Assembly (NCBI GenBank): GCA_021776885.1
Contig: JAJFFA010000518.1
Location: 1 to 5,309, forward strand
Source: Planctomycetota bacterium
GTDB lineage: Bacteria; Planctomycetota; UBA1135; GCA-002686595
DNA: 5,309 nt
Reading direction: 5' to 3'
Shown: piece by piece, positions 1 to 5,309 of the stretch
How the letters are laid out: each line of letters starts with the position of its first letter
How positions within the stretch are numbered: the stretch's first letter is position 1
Notes under the pieces: generated by a model
Databases searched by the model: none
The model's input: the letters and a program-made list of their open reading frames with translations, nothing else
Told to the model about the DNA's origin: nothing
Made by a program: the position numbers and the translations under genes

Positions 1-1188
1 CTCGAAGACGACGTCGAAGACCAGGCTCTCGTCGAGGGGGTTGGAGAGGGAGAAGCCGGGTCCCAGGCTGCCCAGGATCAAGCCGCCCAGGAGCATCGCG
101 GCCCCCAGCAGCCCGACCCAGATGGTCCCGGGGACCAGGAACAACTCCAGGCCGACCAGCACCACCCCCGCCACCGCCAGCACCAGGTGCGGCACGTCGG
201 CCAAGCCGACGAACCAGCGCCCGACCAGGAGCAGGGCGAAGCACAAGATCGACAGGATTCCCGGCAGCCCGAACCCGGGCACCTTGAACTCGAGGAAGGC
301 GAGCAGCAGCCCGGCCAGGATCAGGAGCGCGCCGAGCTGGTCGAGTTTTCCCAGGAGGTCCTCGGAGCGCGAGCGCTCGACCCCGTGCACCTGGGCGCGG
401 GCCATGCCCAGCGCCTCGAGCACGTCGTCCATGGAGGCGCAGATGCCGTCGGCGAAGCCCAGCTCGACCGCCTCCGAGGCGGACAGGGACAGGAGCTCGC
501 CCTGGCGGCACAGGGTGCGCAGGTGCTCGACGGCGTCGCCGCGCTCGCGGGCGTCGTCCCACTCGCGCCCGGAGACGATCCCGCGCACGCCCTCGATCAC
601 GGCCTCGCGCACCTCGAGCTGGGAGTCGACCATCGCCTCCGCCAGGACCGGATCGCGGTGACTCCAATCGGCGCACGAACGGAACTGGGCGCGCAGGGCC
701 GAGGTCAGCTTCTCGCGCACTCCGCCGTCGACGGGCAGGGCAGCGATCCCACCGGGCGCCGCGACGACGGGTTGTGCTGCGCCGATGGTGGCGCGCGGGC
801 TCATGTAGACCGAGTCGCTGGAGAGGGCCACCAGGACGCCGGCCGAGAGGGCCCGGGGGTGGACCCAGGTCGCCACCCCGAGGCCGCTGTCGACCGCCTC
901 GTGCAGGGTCTTGGCCAGCTGCCACATCACGTCGACCGAGCCCCCGGGCGTATCCAGCTCGACCACCAGCTGGCGGCCGCCCCGGACGCGGGTCTCGCGC
1001 AGGGCGCGCGAGACCAGGGCCAGGGTGCCCGCATCGAGCTCGCCAGCGACGCGCACCAGGGTCACCCCGGCGTCGGCCACGCTGCCCACCGATCCGCTCG
1101 AGGACTCCTGTGGGTTCGCCTGGAGCCCTGCCACGAGGAAGGGCAGCGCGAGGCAGAGGGCGAGGATGCGGCCGATCACGGTGTGCAT
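1..1188 (-). CDS. NfeD-family ClpP-class membrane serine protease (partial, C terminus beyond window)
   Basis: This is the N-terminal 396 residues of a long-form NfeD protein. These are envelope proteases with a ClpP/crotonase-fold domain outside the cytoplasmic membrane, followed by membrane helices and usually a small OB-fold domain. Residues 1-24 form a signal peptide (basic start, hydrophobic core, break near LQA-NPQ). TPGG at 80-83 and PRALSAG at 111-117 are the family's oxyanion and nucleophile motifs, which makes Ser115 the likely catalytic serine; GAAQPV follows at 136-141. Lys160 is the best candidate for the dyad lysine, judged only from spacing. Four hydrophobic segments follow, near 285-300, 311-330, 334-353 and 356-374, with the typical family motif EFKVPGFGLPG at 300-310. 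The OB-fold domain, if present, lies beyond the edge. The ATG at 1188 is chosen because the signal peptide begins there; no strong Shine-Dalgarno sequence precedes it. The family assignment is firm, but its substrate is unknown. Confidence 0.93.
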   Translation of the reverse strand, partial: MHTVIGRILALCLALPFLVAGLQANPQESSSGSVGSVADAGVTLVRVAGELDAGTLALVSRALRETRVRGGRQLVVELDTPGGSVDVMWQLAKTLHEAVDSGLGVATWVHPRALSAGVLVALSSDSVYMSPRATIGAAQPVVAAPGGIAALPVDGGVREKLTSALRAQFRSCADWSHRDPVLAEAMVDSQLEVREAVIEGVRGIVSGREWDDARERGDAVEHLRTLCRQGELLSLSASEAVELGFADGICASMDDVLEALGMARAQVHGVERSRSEDLLGKLDQLGALLILAGLLLAFLEFKVPGFGLPGILSILCFALLLVGRWFVGLADVPHLVLAVAGVVLVGLELFLVPGTIWVGLLGAAMLLGGLILGSLGPGFSLSNPLDESLVFDVVFE

Positions 1189-1447
1189 GTTAGTGATTTG
1201 GGTGGGGCGACCGTGTCAGCGATCGGGATCCGCGCACCGATCTGGCCCTGCGCGCGTCGGGGGGGCCGCATACTCCCCGGGCCCGGGCTATTCATGAGCC
1301 AGCGCAACAGCGCCCAAGATCGCCCGCTGGCCGCGCCCACCGTCCGAGTCCGGGCTAGCCCTGAACTCGCAGCCAGCGAGCTGCTCTCACGTCTCGAGCC
1401 TTCGAAACCCTCGCTCAGCGCTTGTTCCAGGGCTAGCCCCGCGACCT
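1189..1447. other. Intergenic region between the GNAT pair and the NfeD gene
   Basis: This is the longest gene-free stretch of the window. Open frames crossing it are shadows with no recognisable protein. It should hold the 3' untranslated region of the GNAT operon and the NfeD promoter, but I see no confident -35/-10 pair. The best NfeD candidate, TTGGGC with a 17-base spacer to TGAATA, is weak at the -10. It contains the inverted repeat at 1352-1439, a small hairpin at 1364-1382 and the palindrome CCCGGGCCCGGG at 1276-1287. No hairpin is followed by a T tract on the minus strand, so a Rho-independent terminator is not supported. Confidence 0.6.
1352..1439. repeat. 88-bp imperfect inverted repeat with GGGCTAGCCC arms
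   Basis: The left arm at 1352-1366 reads GGGCTAGCCCTGAAC. The right arm at 1424-1439 reads GTTCCAGGGCTAGCCC. They are reverse complements over 15 base pairs with a single extra base in the right arm. The outer ten bases of each arm are themselves a perfect palindrome. Pairing stops beyond both ends of the arms. The loop of about 57 bases contains a smaller hairpin that overlaps the inner end of the left arm: AACTCGC (1364-1370) and GCGAGCT (1376-1382) around AGCCA, with one G-T pair. The structure begins eight bases after the stop of the second GNAT gene. It could be a 3'-end RNA structure, a regulator binding site or a small mobile extragenic element; the sequence alone does not decide. Confidence 0.65.
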
Positions 1448-2464
1448 TCAAACGAGATCGCTGTCTCCGAGCTGCAGCCAGAAGCCCGCGCGCAGGAGCT
1501 CGGCGTCGATGCGCCGATCGAAGCTGCGCACGACCAGGTCCCAGGGCGTGGCCCGGGCGCGGAAGCCGGAAGCCTGGAAGCGCGTGAACCAGGGCGACCA
1601 GCCGGGCAGGAACAGCGCCAGGGCGTGGGCGCCGGCGGAGACGGCATCCCGGGCCAGCGCGTCGAGCAGGAAGCGGCCGACGTCTTCCTCGGCCACCGGC
1701 ACCAGCCACTCGCAGACCAGCGCCAGCCCCTCCCCGGCCCCCAGGGCGCGGTGCTCGCCCCCGGCCAGACGCGTGACCGCCAGGCCGCGCAGGAGGCCCT
1801 CGCGGTCGAAGACTCCCAGGCGCCGGTAGCCCACGTCCGGCCGCGCCACGTAGCGCCAGTCGAGGTACGTCGCATCGCGCACCGTGGCCAGAGCCCACTC
1901 CGCCGCACAGCGCTCGAACAGCCAGCGCGCCTGGTGGTCGAAGCGCTCGATGCGGTGCAGGCGCAGCTCGTCGGTCAAGAGCCCCGAGTCGAGCCCCCCC
2001 AGGCCGGCGACGAGCACCAGCTGGCGCCCCGCGCGCTCGTAGCCCAGGAGCCGCTCCCCCAGGCGTCGGTTGGCGTCGATCGGCCAGCCGTAGTACACGC
2101 GCTCGCCGCGCGGGTGATCGGGGCGCGCGCCGTGGGCGTCGAAGAAGGCCTCGGCCGTGCGCACGAAGGGCCCGCGGCGGGTCAGTCCGCGGCGCCAGTC
2201 GGGGTGCAGCATCGAGTCGACGACCTGGGCGCAGCTCTGCTCCTCGCCCAGGACCAGGGTGCGCGCGGGCAGCGCGGCGAACTGCGCCACGACGCTGTCG
2301 GCGTCGAGGGCCAGGAAGGCGCGCGTCCCCGCCGGGTTGTCGCGGAAGGCCCAGCGCCAGCGCGCGCTCGAGCGCTCCTCGCCGAAGGCCTGGGCGAAGG
2401 TGCTGCGCACGGCCTGCTCGTCGCCCGGCTGCAGGGCGCGCAGGGTCAGGGGCGGGCTCTTCAC
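1448..2464 (-). CDS. GNAT-family acyltransferase-like protein, second of a tandem pair
   Basis: This 338-residue protein is predicted to be a cytosolic GNAT-type enzyme transferring an acyl group from acyl-CoA to an unknown acceptor. The core is VDSMLHPDWRRGL at residues 82-94 followed by TRRGPF, which matches the 'vds..hPdyRgkGl' acyl-CoA pyrophosphate-binding segment of the superfamily. Other family features are WRWAFRDNPAG (36-46), GWP (126-128), YLDWRY (200-205), CEWLVP (251-256), GWSPWFTRFQASGFR (288-302) and the end GDSDLV. The length suggests two GNAT-like halves. The start is GTG at 2464, overlapping the TGA of the upstream paralogue by four bases (GTGA); this fixes the start and implies translational coupling. 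Most of the motifs are shared in the same order with the upstream gene, so the pair arose by duplication. There is no signal peptide or membrane segment. The fold is likely; the substrate cannot be read from the sequence. Confidence 0.87.
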   Translation of the reverse strand: MKSPPLTLRALQPGDEQAVRSTFAQAFGEERSSARWRWAFRDNPAGTRAFLALDADSVVAQFAALPARTLVLGEEQSCAQVVDSMLHPDWRRGLTRRGPFVRTAEAFFDAHGARPDHPRGERVYYGWPIDANRRLGERLLGYERAGRQLVLVAGLGGLDSGLLTDELRLHRIERFDHQARWLFERCAAEWALATVRDATYLDWRYVARPDVGYRRLGVFDREGLLRGLAVTRLAGGEHRALGAGEGLALVCEWLVPVAEEDVGRFLLDALARDAVSAGAHALALFLPGWSPWFTRFQASGFRARATPWDLVVRSFDRRIDAELLRAGFWLQLGDSDLV

Positions 2465-3543
2465 ACCAGGTCCGTGTCCCCGGGCACGAGCCACAGGTGC
2501 CGCGCCCAGAAGGCGAGCGGACGGCGGCGGTCGAAGCTGCGCGCCGCAAGGAACAGGCGCGAAGCGTGGACGCGGTAGCCCGCCTCCTGGAAGGCCCCGA
2601 ACTCGGGGGACCAGACGGGCAGGAAGCCGACCAGGGGGAAGAGCCCGAGCCGTGCGGCCTCGTCGCGCAGCCAGCCATGCAGGGCGCGGGCCGCGCCGGG
2701 CTCCGCCCGCGGCACGAGCCACTCGCAGACGACGCCACCGGCGACGCCGTCCCAGCCCGATGCACCTCCCGATGCACCTCCCGTTGCGCCTCCCGATGCA
2801 CCTCCCGATGCGTGTCCCGATGCGTGTCCGGAGCCAGGGCGGGCGTGGGAGCCCGTGGCCAGGACGCACAGCCCGCGCAGCTCGCCCCCACGCCAGGCGC
2901 AGGCCAGGAGGTACGAGCGCTCGGGGTGCCGCGCGTAGCGCCAGTCGAGCCACGCGGCGTCGCGCAGGGCGAGGGCGCGCTGCTCCCGGGCCACTCGCTC
3001 GAACAGCGCGGACGTCTCCGCCGGCGCGCCTGCCGGGGTCGTGAGCTCGATCCCGTGGTGCGCGGGGGACGGCGCAGCGGGGGCGTCCGCGTGCAGCTCG
3101 AGGCGCCAGAGCGCGTCGAGGAAGCCGTAGGAGAGGGAGCGCCGTCCGATGCGCCAGGCGTCGGGCATGGGCACGCCCCAGATCAGGGTCGCGTCGCACT
3201 CCTGGGCGAAGGCCTCACCGCAGCGCACGAAGGCTCCGCGCCGCGCCAGGCCCGCGCGCCGCCCGGGGTCGACGAAGGAGTCGACGGCCTGCAGCAAGCG
3301 GCACTCCTCAGCGTCGACCCGCGCGCGCTGCCCCAGGGCCGCGTACTGGGCGACGGGCGCGCCCTCTGCATCGAAGGCCACCCGCGCCTGGGTCCCGCCG
3401 GGGTTCTCGCGGTAGCGCCAGTTCCACGCCCGTCCATCCCGCGGCCGGAAGCCGGGATCGACGCGGGCAAAGGCCCGGTTGAAGGCCGCGAGGAGCGCCG
3501 GCTGGTCAGCCTCGCGGGGCGCGCGAATCTCGAGCGTGGTCAA
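2461..3543 (-). CDS. GNAT-family acyltransferase-like protein, first of a tandem pair (TTG start proposed)
   Basis: With the proposed TTG start this is a 360-residue GNAT-type protein. Acyl-CoA-binding features are VDSFVDPGRRAGLARRGAF at residues 87-105. It also has WNWRYRENPGG (40-50), GVP (123-125), WLDWRY (198-203), CEWLVP (273-278), WSPEFGAFQEAGYR (311-324) and the end GDTDLV, in the same order as in the downstream paralogue. Residues of about 239-262 are a Gly/Ala/Ser/His repeat absent from that paralogue. The open frame reaches ATG codons at 3582 and 3567, but both lie inside the tRNA-Sec gene, and the residues they would add encode tRNA. TTG at 3543 is ten bases beyond the tRNA CCA end and gives a normal GNAT N terminus, MTTLEIRAPREADQ. 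There is no clear Shine-Dalgarno sequence. The start is therefore inferred; the rest of the frame is firm. The acceptor substrate is unknown. Confidence 0.83.
   Translation of the reverse strand: MTTLEIRAPREADQPALLAAFNRAFARVDPGFRPRDGRAWNWRYRENPGGTQARVAFDAEGAPVAQYAALGQRARVDAEECRLLQAVDSFVDPGRRAGLARRGAFVRCGEAFAQECDATLIWGVPMPDAWRIGRRSLSYGFLDALWRLELHADAPAAPSPAHHGIELTTPAGAPAETSALFERVAREQRALALRDAAWLDWRYARHPERSYLLACAWRGGELRGLCVLATGSHARPGSGHASGHASGGASGGATGGASGGASGWDGVAGGVVCEWLVPRAEPGAARALHGWLRDEAARLGLFPLVGFLPVWSPEFGAFQEAGYRVHASRLFLAARSFDRRRPLAFWARHLWLVPGDTDLV
2756..2827 (-). repeat. 12-bp tandem repeat, six units, in frame within the first GNAT gene
   Basis: Six consecutive 12-base units occur, with plus-strand consensus CCCGATGCRYST. 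Units 1, 2 and 4 are identical (CCCGATGCACCT), units 5 and 6 are identical (CCCGATGCGTGT), and unit 3 differs at two positions. Read on the coding strand each unit gives Gly-(Gly/His)-Ala-(Ser/Thr), a flexible linker just before the strand ending in CEWLVP. Because 12 is a multiple of three, copy-number change by slippage would keep the frame. Confidence 0.92.
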
Positions 3544-3553
3544 GGCTGTTGGA

Positions 3554-3651
3554 TGGCGGGAGTGCATGGGAATCGAACCCACCGGCCCCGCTGTTCACGA
3601 AGCCCAACCGGCTTTGAAGGCCGGGCGGCACACCAGCACCGATCCACTCCC
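3554..3651 (-). tRNA. selC: tRNA-Sec (anticodon UCA, encoded CCA end)
   Basis: This is a selenocysteine tRNA, which is charged with serine, converted to Sec-tRNA and delivered by SelB to UGA codons followed by a SECIS element. The gene is 98 bases including CCA (3556-3554), with discriminator G at 3557. The anticodon loop CTTCAAA puts TCA at 3617-3615, on the stem CCGGC/GCCGG. Diagnostic features are an extended six-pair D stem (CGGTGC/GTGCCG with wobbles), a D loop of only four bases, a long variable arm with a six-pair stem (GCTTCG/CGGGGC) and an 8+5 acceptor/T-arm layout with T loop TTCGATT. The layout aligns position by position with E. coli selC from memory. Oddity: the eighth acceptor pair is G opposite G. 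The gene sits 53 bases after the phosphodiesterase stop and ten bases before the proposed GNAT start, so cotranscription is possible. Confidence 0.95.
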
Positions 3652-3662
3652 GTCGAGGCCGG

Positions 3663-3691
3663 AAGGTAGCGGAGTGCGGGTCGAGGAGGAA
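3663..3691 (-). promoter_or_regulatory. Weak candidate promoter for tRNA-Sec
   Basis: On the minus strand, TTCCTC (3691-3686) is followed by exactly 17 bases and then TACCTT (3668-3663), which ends 11 bases before the mature tRNA 5' end. Spacing and position suit a housekeeping promoter, but each hexamer is a poor consensus match (the -10 retains only T, A and the final T). The alternative is readthrough from the upstream phosphodiesterase gene. Confidence 0.2.
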
Positions 3692-3701
3692 GGCCGAAGG
3701 C

Positions 3702-3711
3702 GGGCTAGCCC
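3702..3711. repeat. Third copy of palindrome GGGCTAGCCC, over the phosphodiesterase stop codon
   Basis: This perfect 10-bp palindrome, extendable to 12 bp (CGGGCTAGCCCG, 3701-3712), contains the TAG stop of the phosphodiesterase gene (3707-3705). The same ten bases occur at 1352-1361 and 1430-1439. Unlike those two, it lacks the adjoining TG(G)AAC sequence and has no inverted partner nearby. Confidence 0.7.
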
Positions 3712-5276
3712 GCTCCCAGCGGCACGAGCACTCCCGGCCTTCCGTGACCCAAGCCCTCCGGCAGACCGCCGGCCCAGCGACGCAGGTCCGCGGCGCCCCG
3801 ACGCTTGCCCTCGATCCCGCAGCTGAAGGCCACACCCGGGTCGGCGTCGAAGCCCTGGGGCAGGCGCAGCCGCAGACCGCGTCCACCGCGCAGCACCTCC
3901 CCGGCCAGGTGCACCAGGGTGTGCGGCTCCTCGAGGTCGCCGGGGTTCTCGATCGAGACCAGGAGCTGCTGGCCCTCACGGCGCACGTTCATGCTGGCCG
4001 GCGGATCGTCCACGCGCTCGCGCAGGAGCTCGAGGCGCCGCACCAGGCCGTCCGCCGCCAGGATGCGGACCCGCTTCAGCGGGGCCGTCAGGAGCAGGCG
4101 CCCGCCGCCGCGCGCCGCCTGCGGCGCCAGCTGCTGCTTCCAGCGGTACTGGGTCGCGACCAGGGGGTCGTCCCCGGGGCCGCGGGCGCCGCCGGTCAGG
4201 GTGAAACCCAGCTGCGCCTCCTCTCCGGGCCCGAGCAGGACGACCTGCGGCAGCCCGTCGACGTCGAAGGCGCCGCTCTGCACGAAGAGCGAGACCCGCG
4301 CCTCGACGGCGAAGGGGAACGGGTTGCGCACGGTCGCGTGGGTGCGCCACGTGCCGTACCACTCCCCGCGGATGCGCACCTCCTGCGAGAGCGACTCCGG
4401 CTCGACCGCCAGGGTCGGTGTCTGGATCGGGAAGGGCCCGCGGTCCTCGGGCGCGAGGTGCACCAGGGCACGGGTGGCGAGGGCACGCCAGGGCTCGTTG
4501 GTGTTGAAGCCGAAGAGCGGCGTGCGACAGGCCTCGAGCAGGTCATCGGGCTCGTCGACCGACCAGGACCAGCGCTCGCAGAAGCTCCAGTCCGCCGCTC
4601 CGGCCGGGGTCCGCCAGCCGCCGGGGCCGGTCGAGTAGGCATCGAGCCGCTCGTCGCGCACGAAGCGCCGGTCGTCCTCGGTCGCGCCCACGCCGAGCAG
4701 CATCGACGGCAGCCCCGCATCCCGCGCCTCGAGCACCACGTCGCGCAGGAACGACGCCACGCGCAGGTCGAGGGTCGGCGCCAGGTTGTCGAGCTTGGAT
4801 TGCACCTCGCCGACCAGCCCGCGCTCCTTCAGCTCGATCATGTGCAGTGGCCGCCCGAGGGCATCGCCGGCCAGCTCGAGGGCCTCGTCGAAGAGCGGCA
4901 GGGGCTCGCCGGCGTAGCGCTTCGAGTACCAGGCGCCGGCGTCGATCCCGAACAGCTCGGGCAGGCTGCGCGCGATCAGGGGGCCGCTGGCGTCGGTGGT
5001 GCGTTCCAGGCGCTCGTCGTGGATCAGGACCGCCTCGCCCGTGGCGCAGGCGCGCAGGTCGTACTCGAAGCCGTCCAGGCCCAGGTCGAGGGCGCGGCGC
5101 AGGGAGGCGAGAGTGTTCTCCGGCGCCTCGCGCGGAACGCCGCGGTGGCCCAGGATCCAGGGCGGCCCGGGGATGTCCTGCCCGAAGTCGCCGATGCCGC
5201 CCGGACCCTCCGGGCCGCCAGGGCCGCCAGGGCCACCAGGGCCAGCACCCGACGCACCGCGCCGCGGGGAGCCCAC
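3705..5276 (-). CDS. Glycerophosphodiester phosphodiesterase-like protein with unidentified C-terminal region
   Basis: Residues of about 40-265 form a GDPD-type TIM barrel, a family that hydrolyses glycerophosphodiesters to glycerol 3-phosphate and an alcohol. The metal and catalytic set is present: HRG at 44-46, PENT at 52-55, ExD at Glu71/Asp73, HD at 86-87 and IELK at 147-150. WSWSVDEP and FGFNTNEP (255-262) correspond to the barrel's closing motifs, with Asn where many members have Asp. Residues of about 285-523 are an extra, probably beta-rich region that I do not recognise. The start is GTG at 5276, the only start in this frame before the HRG motif, with AAGGAGG eight bases upstream. 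The first 28 residues are Gly/Pro-rich low complexity, while the same DNA in the next frame reads like a signal peptide, so an indel is possible. If so, the intact protein would be exported. The substrate is not established. Confidence 0.85.
   Translation of the reverse strand: MGSPRRGASGAGPGGPGGPGGPEGPGGIGDFGQDIPGPPWILGHRGVPREAPENTLASLRRALDLGLDGFEYDLRACATGEAVLIHDERLERTTDASGPLIARSLPELFGIDAGAWYSKRYAGEPLPLFDEALELAGDALGRPLHMIELKERGLVGEVQSKLDNLAPTLDLRVASFLRDVVLEARDAGLPSMLLGVGATEDDRRFVRDERLDAYSTGPGGWRTPAGAADWSFCERWSWSVDEPDDLLEACRTPLFGFNTNEPWRALATRALVHLAPEDRGPFPIQTPTLAVEPESLSQEVRIRGEWYGTWRTHATVRNPFPFAVEARVSLFVQSGAFDVDGLPQVVLLGPGEEAQLGFTLTGGARGPGDDPLVATQYRWKQQLAPQAARGGGRLLLTAPLKRVRILAADGLVRRLELLRERVDDPPASMNVRREGQQLLVSIENPGDLEEPHTLVHLAGEVLRGGRGLRLRLPQGFDADPGVAFSCGIEGKRRGAADLRRWAGGLPEGLGHGRPGVLVPLGAG
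5212..5247. repeat. 9-bp tandem repeat, four imperfect units
   Basis: Four successive 9-base units (GGGCCGCCA twice, GGGCCACCA, GGGCCAGCA) lie in the 5' part of the phosphodiesterase gene. In the annotated frame they give repeated Gly-Pro-Gly; one frame over they give the hydrophobic run VLALVALAALAA. Such DNA is prone to replication slippage and to assembly error. Confidence 0.8.
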
Positions 5277-5279
5277 GCC

Positions 5280-5309
5280 TCAGTCCTCCTTCGAGACGAC
5301 GATCACACG
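5280..5309 (-). CDS. C-terminal tail of an upstream gene (partial)
   Basis: Nine codons read RVIVVSKED and end in TGA at 5282-5280. This is three bases before the phosphodiesterase GTG, and the Shine-Dalgarno sequence of that gene lies inside these codons. Tight packing on the same strand suggests the end of an upstream operon member. So few residues do not allow a family assignment, and a chance open stretch is not excluded. Confidence 0.5.
   Translation of the reverse strand, partial: RVIVVSKED
5285..5291 (-). promoter_or_regulatory. Ribosome binding site of the phosphodiesterase gene
   Basis: AAGGAGG is a near-perfect anti-16S match eight bases upstream of GTG 5276. It is the only strong Shine-Dalgarno sequence I see in the window and it decides the start in the phosphodiesterase frame. 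It lies in the last codons of the upstream reading frame. Confidence 0.75.

Noticed and set aside
1276..1287. Perfect palindrome CCCGGGCCCGGG upstream of the NfeD gene as an operator
   Set aside because: It is simple GC sequence likely by chance at this composition, occurs once, and has no supporting promoter elements.
187..1587. Long plus-strand open frame opposite the NfeD gene
   Set aside because: It is antisense to a clearly recognisable NfeD protein, has low-complexity Arg/Gly/Ala/Gln composition and crosses the intergenic region; typical high-GC shadow.
2461..2463. TGA stop codons of the GNAT genes as selenocysteine codons, given the nearby selC
   Set aside because: Both proteins end at the same conserved motif GD(S/T)DLV, and the second gene starts across the first TGA, so they are ordinary stops. 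No selenoprotein-like context follows.
1176..2891. Long minus-strand open frame crossing both GNAT genes
   Set aside because: It overlaps two well-supported genes in another frame and shows Arg/Ala/Gly/Pro shadow composition with no motif.
2465..3199. Upstream extension of the second GNAT frame
   Set aside because: The frame is open there, but the DNA encodes the first GNAT protein in another frame; the GTG overlapping the upstream TGA is the natural start.
3554..3660. selC as an integration site for a mobile island
   Set aside because: selC is a known island target in enterobacteria, but no integrase or duplicated tRNA end is visible here.
3662..3712. Rho-independent terminator after the phosphodiesterase gene
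   Set aside because: The palindrome at 3701-3712 has no real loop and no T tract follows on the minus strand.

Overview
The window is strongly GC-rich. All supportable genes lie on the minus strand, so transcription runs from high to low coordinates. Base composition, GTG/TTG starts and a selenocysteine tRNA fit a high-GC bacterium such as a Planctomycetota or Myxococcota lineage, but nothing here fixes the phylum.

Layout in transcription order: (1) nine C-terminal codons of an upstream gene (5309-5280). Its end carries a strong Shine-Dalgarno sequence for the next gene. (2) A glycerophosphodiester phosphodiesterase-like protein (5276-3705) with an intact HR...ExD...HD catalytic set and a C-terminal region of about 240 residues that I do not recognise. 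(3) A selenocysteine tRNA, selC (3651-3554), with a UCA anticodon, a long variable arm and an encoded CCA end. (4) Two tandem, paralogous GNAT-type acyltransferases (3543-2461 and 2464-1448) joined by a 4-base GTGA overlap, almost certainly cotranscribed and translationally coupled. (5) A 259-bp intergenic stretch (1189-1447) containing an 88-bp inverted-repeat structure. (6) The first 396 residues of an NfeD-type, ClpP-class membrane serine protease that runs off the left edge (1188 to <1). No gene-free stretch exceeds 300 bases.

The genes do not form an obvious single pathway. The phosphodiesterase and NfeD suggest envelope lipid and membrane-protein maintenance. The GNAT pair probably acylates a small amine or sugar substrate. 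selC shows that the organism decodes UGA as selenocysteine, but no selA, selB, selD or selenoprotein is visible here.

The points most worth a second look are: the palindrome GGGCTAGCCC, which accounts for every CTAG in the window and occurs only in non-coding DNA or over a stop codon; the inverted repeat built from two of those copies; a G-G mismatch at the eighth acceptor pair of tRNA-Sec; a signal-peptide-like sequence in the wrong frame at the phosphodiesterase N terminus; and a 12-bp in-frame tandem repeat inside one GNAT gene. I found no convincing evidence of a new multi-gene system.
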